Shown: in pieces, positions 58,101-64,000 of the stretch | How positions within the stretch are numbered: the stretch's first letter is position 1 | Layout: each line of letters starts with the position of its first letter | NCBI GenBank assembly: GCA_002197995.1 | Contig: NGZR01000001.1 | Span: forward strand, 10,106,001 to 10,170,000 | DNA: 64,000 bases | Direction: 5' to 3' | From: Gaeumannomyces sp. JS-464 | Lineage: Eukaryota > Ascomycota > Sordariomycetes > Magnaporthales > Magnaporthaceae | The notes under the pieces: generated by a model | What the model was told of the DNA's origin: nothing | The model's input: only the letters and a program-made list of their open reading frames with translations | The model's database searches: none | Made by a program: the position numbers and the translations under genes

Positions 58101-58949
58101 CACGCGGCCTGACCAAGCTTGTCGTTTTTGTCCAGCCGGTGTTTGGTGTTGCATATTACCCCATTCAGTTCTTCCTTTTTTGGATTCATTTTATTCTTGT
58201 CCCCTGTCCAACAAGCTGAGAAGCCCGCCGGGAGGCCTGGTTTCTTCTTCTCTGTTCGCTTCTTCACGGCGGCCCTCGCCCAAACACAAGACAGCATGAT
58301 CTAGAACATGCAGACTCTTTTTGGTCTTCGGTCCTGCTGGTATCGATTACTGCTGTTTCTACTACGGTTCTTTTAGTTCATAGGTTTCTTACTTTTTTAT
58401 CCCGTTTATTTGTACACCTCTGCTTGGCTGGGATAGGGGATCTTTATCTTTTTCTCTTCTTTTGAAAGACTTGGGCCCATGGAGAAAAACAGGTGTCAAA
58501 ACGGGATGGCAGCGATTCCACTACTGCATGACCAATGTTCAAATGACTTTGTTCAGCTTGATGTGTATACACGTTGCCTTTCTGTACGGGCTTATCGACG
58601 CCGCCTCGGTAGTTACAAAACAGTACTGCACGGAGTCGGTCATGATGGACTGCTTCGAGCCGGCCAAACTGGAGAATTATTTTGAACGGCATCCCTTTCT
58701 CCATGATCACCACCGCTTGCCTGTCCATCTGGTGCTGCAAGTTTACGGGTTTGTGTTGTTTATAATGGAATTTGCTTTGGTATCCTTTTTTTTTCCCCCC
58801 TCGCCCAGTCAACCATTGATAGATACATTCAACCCGTGATAACTCCGGTCACCCTAAACCCGAGCCAAAGACAATGCAAGACGAAACGTCGTAACAGACA
58901 AAACGTCGAAAGAGGCGAAATGTCGAAGGAGATACATTAAAGATCATGG
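58101..58949. other. Convergent 3' region of YND1 and Hikeshi
   Basis: About 0.85 kb between convergent stop codons, T-rich in the first part. Frames of about 120 codons on both strands (58444-58839) lack motifs and are not called. Confidence 0.5.
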
Positions 58950-59299
58950 TTAGTTTTCGGCGCGCTCAAGAAACCCCGGATCTGCGCGGACCTTGCCCTC
59001 GAACTTGCGCCACCACTCCTCAAAGGCCTTGAGCGGGACGACCTCGACCTGGCCGGCGCCGGCGCCGGCCGTGGTGGTGCCGCTGAAGCTGGCCAGGAAG
59101 TTGAAGGCGTTCTGGATGATGCGCTGGGCCAGGACGAGGGTCGAGGGCCGGGCGACGACGAGGGCGTGGGCGTTGGTGCTGCCGGTTGCCGAGGCTGTTG
59201 CTCCCTTGGCCTCCTTGATCTCGGCAATGCGCGCGGCGACCGAGTCGGCGGGCTCGATGCTGATGCCGATCACTACTGATTGTTGTTGTTGTTGTTGCT

Positions 59300-59330
<31 letters not shown>

Positions 59331-59660
59331 TTGCTGTTGTTGTTGTGGTTGTTGTGTTTGCTCGGTGTTTGAAGAGGAGGAAGAGCGCAGGTTGAAGATG
59401 GCGCTCTCCTTGCCCGGGCCGACGCCGCCCAGGAAGCGGGAGGCGGGCGGGGATCCCGGGGCCGGAGGCGGCGTGACCAGGTAGATGGCGGCGGCGGTCC
59501 CCTCGGGCAGCACGACGCCGGGGAGGAGGAAGACGAGGTGCGAGAAGGGGGTGCCGGGCGGGATGGAGTATATGAAGGATGTCGGGGACGGCGACTCGGT
59601 TGGGGACGTCACGCATGGGAGGTTGGCTGGCACGAGGCCGAAGAGAGGTTGTTGTGCCAT
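58950..59660 (-). CDS. OPI10: Hikeshi/OPI10 family protein with polyglutamine insertion
   Basis: Hikeshi carries HSP70 into the nucleus during heat stress; the yeast relative is Opi10. One exon, 236 aa. The N-terminus MAQQPLFGLVPANLP and SHLVFLLPGVVLPEGTAAAI form the conserved beta-sandwich start, followed by FLGGVGPGKESAIFNLR, the family GKPSAIF-like block. A glutamine tract of about 25 residues then intervenes (nt about 59279-59349), after which IGISIEPADSV resumes the conserved fold. The C-terminus has LAQRIIQNAFNFLASFSG and EWWRKFEGKVRADPGFLERAEN, typical of the family. The Q tract sits in a loop and makes the protein slightly longer than the usual ~200 aa. The frame is intact. Confidence 0.9.
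59279..59349 (-). repeat. CAA/CAG repeat encoding polyglutamine in Hikeshi
   Basis: About 23 consecutive Gln codons of mixed CAA and CAG (TTG/CTG on the plus strand), with further Gln codons beyond a Pro. Confidence 0.9.
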
Positions 59661-60543
59661 TTTGCCGTGTCTGTCTGTCTCTCTCTGGTGTTCCGGTAGC
59701 TTGAGTGTGTTATCGTCCTGCCCCTTGACTGACTGGCTGTGCGATGACGTGATGCTGGGGATCGTGTGCTAAAGTGAAGGACGCGGTTTCTCCCGGCGAG
59801 CTGATTGGCCGTATTGTGACCCGGCCGTTTTCAATCAATGGCAGGATGGAGCCTGGATTGCGCCGTTTGTTCTTCGTCCAGGGGCCGGTTGACGACTTCT
59901 TGACTGTGCTGATGGGGAACAGTGGAGAGGCTTCCGGTTCATTCGGCGAGCTTCTGGGCCAAGCTCCACACAAAATGGCTGCGAATTTGGTCCCAACACT
60001 CAAGCTCTTGTCGTAGGGCTATAAAGCTCGGAATTAAATGCTATCCATCCATGTTGGACACGCGATCTGAGGAAGCTTGGATGCTGTGGTGGGGCTTCAA
60101 AAGATACCATCTCCTGTGCCCGCATACATTGAATGGACGAAAAAGGCCCAAGAAGCCCAAGTGTGAGCCTTGGGTGGGGTTTGCAGTCAGTCTTACCTGT
60201 GGCCTCCTCCCTGCGGCGTCACGTTCGCCCGTTTGTCGGGGCCCTTCTTGCCTTATTGGATACAAAGCGTGACGCATTACTCGCATACAATCAACTACCG
60301 CATGAGCGGGATGTGCCTTGGGCGGACCAGACGGTGATGTATAAAAACAAAACGAGTGACCGTATCTCAAGTATTTAAAAGCCTCGTCTAGTGTTTGCCG
60401 CCCAAAAGGCAAGCCCGGCTTCCTTCAACACATCGTTTTACATGTTTGCATGTACCAGAATTCCGAGATTGCAAGCCTCCAAATCCTGAGGGATATCCCG
60501 CCAGTGAATACCAACCAAGACAGAACAGAGCAGACGAAACAGC
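59661..60543. promoter_or_regulatory. Divergent region between Hikeshi and the Nudix gene
   Basis: About 0.88 kb between divergent starts. A TATTTAAA element at about 60371-60378 lies 165 bp upstream of the Nudix ATG and could be its TATA box. No gene is supported. Confidence 0.5.
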
Positions 60544-61727
60544 ATGGAGCGCCGCTGGGAGAACATAGACCTCGTGAAGAGGGTTGATACGTGGGTTCAG
60601 ATCTCCTTAGCGGGTGTAACGCAGCTAGAGCATGGCACGAGATAAAGCAGCTAATAGCCGGAGATCCCAGCTTCCCCGATCCCGTGCTAGACCCGGAAGG
60701 ACACAAAACCGCCATGGAAGGCCTCTATATCGTAGTCTGGCGCGGGAGCAGTGGCTCGGATGAGACGCCCCTGGGCTTCATGAGGCGCGACGTCTACGAC
60801 CGCCTCCTCCAGGTGCCCGAGGCGCTCAGGGGCGAGGTGCGCCTGGACGTGTCCAAGGGCACCGTCTCGGTCTTCCAGTGGCAGGGTGAAGAGCTGGACG
60901 AGCCCGAGCGCACGCGCCGCGTCGCCCGCTGTGGCCCGGCACCTGCGCGAGGCCGCCGCCTTCCCGATCCTGGTCAAGGGCTGGCGCGACGAGCCGTGGC
61001 CCGTCTTCGGCCCCAGCGGCGGCGGCAGCAGCAGCAGCAGCAGCAGCAGCGAGGACAAGGACGCCGGCGAGTTGATCTTCAGCATGGAGCGTGCCGCCCT
61101 TGGCCTGCTGGGCAGCATGCGGTACGGGGTGCACGTCAACGCCTACGTCGTGGCCCCCGGGGCGCCGCACGGCATCAAGATGTGGGTGCCGACGCGGGCA
61201 GCGACCAAGTCGTCGTTCCCGGGCATGCTCGACAACGCCGTCGCGGGCGGGCTGATGACGGGCGAGGACCCGTTCGAGTGCATGGTGCGCGAGGCCGACG
61301 AGGAGGCGTCGCTGCCCGAGGCGGCCGTGCGCAAGCACACGACAGAGGCCGGCACCATCACGTACATCTACGTCACGGACGCGCGTCGGGCGAGGAGGGG
61401 TATGTGTACCCGGAGTGCGAGTGGGTGTACGATTTGGAGCTACCGGAGGGGATGACGCCGCGGCCCAAGGACGGCGAGGTCGAGAGCTTCGCCCTCATGG
61501 ACGTGCCCGAGGTCCAGGCCAACCTGGCCGCCGGGCGCTTCAAGCCCAACTGCGCCGCCGTCACGCTCGACTTTTTCATCCGCCGCGGCATCATCAACAG
61601 GAGCAACGAGCCCTGCTACGACGAGATCGTCAGGCGCCTGCACAGGGCCATTCCCTTCCCCGGGCCTCACCGCAGGTTCGAGCGCCGCGACGGCGCTGGG
61701 GCTGATGCGGTCGGCCAGACGGCATAG
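60544..61727 (+). CDS. Nudix hydrolase with DUF4743 N-terminal domain (frame broken two or three times)
   Basis: The protein is related to the Nudix half of fungal thiamine pyrophosphokinase-type proteins (Tnr3) and would hydrolyse a nucleoside diphosphate-linked or thiamine-phosphate substrate. The N-terminus MERRWENIDLVKRVD resembles the DUF4743 opening; a shift near 60590 joins it to the next frame, so the start is uncertain. DUF4743-like sequence includes PLGFMRRDVYDRLL and VSVFQWQG. After a shift near 60925 the frame continues with FPILVKGWRDEPWPV, a Ser run from a GCA repeat, and MKMWVPTRAATK-like sequence (here IKMWVPTRAATK). The Nudix box is AGGLMTGEDPFECMVREADEEA (nt about 61243-61310), with the READEE metal-binding core. 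A last shift near 61385 leads to YVYPECEWVYDLELP and the C-terminus. About 394 aa. Confidence 0.8.
61021..61051 (+). repeat. AGC trinucleotide repeat encoding poly-Ser in the Nudix protein
   Basis: GGC then AGC units in frame give a Gly-Gly-Gly-Ser8 stretch between the two domains. Confidence 0.8.
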
Positions 61728-62066
61728 ACGTGAACGGCAGATGGCCAAGCTGCTGGTGTCAGAAGAACAAGAAAACAAAGCAACGGGTCCGAGGCAAAAT
61801 CCAACTGGCCACGGCTGTCTTCATAAATATCAGGCGGGCCTTTGGCATACGCATGTGTAGGCTTGGATATCGCCGTTCCTGTTCCCGTGCCCTGGCCCTT
61901 ACCCTAACACGGAGCCAACCCAATCATCCTCGGACTCCCATCTACTCCTTTAGATTGTTCATTATTCATCCGTCGTAGCCAATGTTCTGCTGGTCGGAAA
62001 CATGGGGCCTGGCGCTGCGTTTTTGGGGCGAAAGCGGCTGGTCGGCGCTGTTTCAGAGGGGACCGC
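61728..62066. other. Convergent 3' region of the Nudix gene and RPB8
   Basis: 340 bp between convergent stop codons. Nothing further is visible. Confidence 0.5.
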
Positions 62067-62603
62067 CTAGTCTTGGCTGCCCTTGACGAGAAGATAGACG
62101 TAGTCAACCCTGAGCGGGGTGAGCTTCTTGTAGGGCCCATTTAGGCACATCAGGAGCCCACCGAATGAAATGTAGGCCTTGCTGTAGGTTCGCAGGCCAG
62201 TCAGCACAAGACCAGGCGCAAACCTTGGGCCCATTCCCGAAGCAACTCACATCTGCTCTCCGTTCTTCGAGTCCTCGAACCTGTAGACCTTGCCGTAGCA
62301 GACGTAGTCGAAGTTGTCGGCGAGGGTGGGCGGCCCGCCGAGCTTGGAGGCGTCGCGCCAGCCCTTCTCCTCGTCCTTGGAGCCGTCGAGGGCGAGCGAG
62401 GTGGCCAGGACGACGCGGAAGCCGTCGCCCTCGGACATGGGGAACAGCTCCGTGTTGATGTCGAGCGTCATGTCCATCGGGTCGGCGCTGCTCGAGTCCG
62501 ACGTGGCCGTGATGCGCGCGACGCGGTCGTACTTGACCTGGTCGACGTGCGTCACCTTGAACACGCCCTCGAAGAGCTGCGCGTCGCCTGTTGAGACGGC
62601 CAT
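62067..62603 (-). CDS. RPB8: RNA polymerases I, II and III subunit RPABC3 (RPB8)
   Basis: RPB8 is a small OB-fold subunit shared by the three nuclear RNA polymerases. Exon 1 is 62603-62251, the intron 62182-62250 (GTGAGT donor, CTGAC branch, CAG acceptor, 69 bp), exon 2 62181-62067, giving 155 aa, close to the usual 146-150. Conserved features are LFEGVFKVTHVDQVKYDRVARI at the start, LTLDINTELFPM-type (here MTLDINTELFPM) strand, SLADDYDYVMYG-like sequence (here TLADNFDYVCYGKVYRFE), and YISFGGLLMCLNGPYKKL with DYVYLLVK at the end. The frame is intact. Divergent from ELP4 with 378 bp between starts. Confidence 0.94.
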
Positions 62604-62981
62604 TGTGGGATTTGCGTCGCGTCGTCTGCTTTGGGGTGCTGCGGAGGGTTTGGGAGCGCGGCCTTGTGGTGGTGGCTTTCCTGGGCGAATAGGGCGGCCA
62701 GCTCGAGGTTGTCGCGTCGAACAATTTTTTTTTTTTTTCGAGCTGCATCCATTCCATTAACTCCGTTCCTGGCTGGGATGACCTCAGAGGAATTCAGCGG
62801 GGCGGCAGGCACTGAACGGCACGTGACTCCACTGCCCCTCAGAGCCCGTCGCGCTGAGGGGTTCCCTAAACTGGAATCTTCAGCACTGTGTGTGTATCCC
62901 ATCTATATCGGAGTCGTCACCCTCGTCGGCATGGAACATACAAAGAAATCCTAGATCTTGGGTCAGCTTCGGCGATCGAGA
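62604..62981. promoter_or_regulatory. Bidirectional upstream region of RPB8 and ELP4
   Basis: 378 bp between divergent start codons; contains a T-run (about 62725-62738). No specific site assigned. Confidence 0.5.
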
Positions 62982-64000
62982 ATGTCTTTCAGAAAGCGCA
63001 ACGCGGTCATAACCGCCACCCCAAATGCCGCTCCGGGCGCTGCAGCATCTGCGAGACAACCGGCGCAAGCACAGGCTCAGCAGAAGCCCCGCAGCAGCAA
63101 CAGCTGGCCCCTGGCCTGCGCCCGTCGCCTCTCGACGGCCGCCTCACCACGTCGACTGGGACTGCGTCGCTGGACGCCCTTCTGGCCGGACATGCCGGTA
63201 TGCCCATGGGATCCTCGGTTTTGGTCGAGGAGCAAGGCACCACCGACTTCGCGGGCGCGCTGCTTCGCTACTACGCTGCCGAGGGCCTTGTCCAGGGGCA
63301 CCATGTGCACGTCCTTGGCTTTCCCGAGGCCTGGAAGTTCGAGCTCCCAGGTCTGGCCTCGACCAAGTCCGCATCCAGGTTCGGCTCGTCTTCTGAGGGC
63401 AAGCCTCTTGGACCAGCGGCTCCAGCTGCCGAAGACAGGATGAAGATCGCATGGCGCTACGAGGCCCTGGGTAACAGCAGAAACCAGAGTCTCCCGGTGA
63501 GGGAGAGGGACGCGGGCTCGGCCGCTCCATTTTGTCATTCGTACGATCTCACTAAAAGGCTGGCCCCGTCCGCCATCAAGGGGCAGTTCCATGCCGTGCC
63601 ATCCAGCCATATGGGCTTGTTGCTATCGCTTGACCAGAACCAGGTGTCGTCCGCCACTGCCTCGCCGTTCAAGTCCTTCCTTAAGCATCTCCAAGACAAG
63701 CTGGCTTCCTCCCCATCAGGCTCCATCCATCGCGTTGTCGTGCCGAGCCTGCTCTCACCCTCGCTCTACGCCGGCAGCGCCTGCGACCCAACCGAGGTTC
63801 TGCAGTTCCTGCACTCTCTCCGCGGCCTGCTGCGACTGTACCCCCGGCGGCTGACGGCGCTGCTGAGCCTGCCCGTTTCTCTCCATCCCGCGGCTCTGGC
63901 CTGACGCGCTGGATGGAGCTCTTGTGCGATGGCGTTATCGAGCTCGTGCCCCTGCCAGCCACCATCGGTGCCGGACCTCCACCAGCGGCCAGCGGCAAGG
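62982..64000 (+). CDS. ELP4: Elongator complex subunit 4 (PAXNEB), 3' end outside window, frame broken twice
   Basis: Elp4 forms the Elp456 RecA-like hexamer of Elongator, needed for wobble-uridine modification of tRNAs. The start MSFRKRNAVITA is followed by an Ala/Gln-rich stretch. After a shift near 63105 comes the family signature LRPSPLDGRLTTSTGTASLD, then LLAGHAGMPMGSSVLVEEQGTTDFA, the degenerate Walker-like loop region. Later blocks include KIAWRYE (about 63450), CHSYDLTKRL and GSIHRVVVPSLLSPSLY. A shift near 63890 links SLHP to RGSGLTRWMELLCDGVIEL in another frame, open to the window edge. The C-terminal part is missing. Confidence 0.88.

Overview
The window is nuclear DNA of a filamentous ascomycete (Pezizomycotina, most likely a Sordariomycete). 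The evidence is short GT-AG introns of about 50-140 bp with CTAAC/CTGAC-type branch sites, GC-rich coding sequence, long pyrimidine-rich leaders, a single dispersed 5S rRNA gene, an intron-containing tRNA gene, and fungal gene families (Zn2Cys6 factor, DHA2 transporter, HEI10, Elongator, the RES subunit BUD13). No transposon, CRISPR array or prokaryotic operon was seen.

Layout. 0-7.7 kb: the 3' end of BUD13/CWC26, TFIIF alpha (TFG1, minus) and a Cid1-like nucleotidyltransferase. 9.1-13.2 kb: a large low-complexity protein ending in an OTU-type cysteine-protease domain. 14.1-18.2 kb: a PRPP synthetase (minus) and an Asteroid/XPG-like protein. 18.4-20.2 kb: tRNA-Gln, 5S rRNA and an unrecognised coiled-coil gene with an eleven-unit 21-bp repeat. 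20.6-24.7 kb: a HEI10/Zip3-type RING ligase and ULA1 (NEDD8 E1 regulatory subunit), divergently transcribed. 24.7-34.6 kb: about 10 kb without a convincing gene, then a Zn2Cys6 regulator resembling CLR-2/ClrB/ManR (34.6-37.0 kb), then another 8 kb without a gene. 45.1-46.2 kb: a hypothetical N-terminally anchored Gly/Ser-rich protein. 50.3-64 kb: a DHA2 MFS transporter, an SDR oxidoreductase, a YND1-type apyrase, Hikeshi/OPI10 with polyQ, a Nudix/DUF4743 protein, RPB8 and the start of ELP4.

A striking technical feature is that about half of the genes (nucleotidyltransferase, OTU protein, PRPP synthetase, Asteroid, Zn2Cys6 factor, Nudix, ELP4, the anchored protein, the coiled-coil gene) switch reading frame repeatedly by single bases, often at short homopolymers, without intron signals and with conserved sequence resuming at once. 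The others (TFIIF, HEI10, ULA1, MFS, SDR, YND1, RPB8, Hikeshi) read cleanly once introns are removed. Assembly indels are the simplest explanation. Coordinates of the frame-broken genes are outer limits.

Most genes are housekeeping: transcription (TFIIF, RPB8), splicing (BUD13), tRNA modification (ELP4), neddylation (ULA1), meiotic crossing over (HEI10), nucleotide synthesis (PRPP synthetase) and Golgi nucleotide hydrolysis (YND1). I found no compelling evidence for a new multi-gene system. The best candidates for novelty are the OTU protein, the heptad-repeat gene, the split nucleotidyltransferase and the gene-poor flanks of the Zn2Cys6 regulator.
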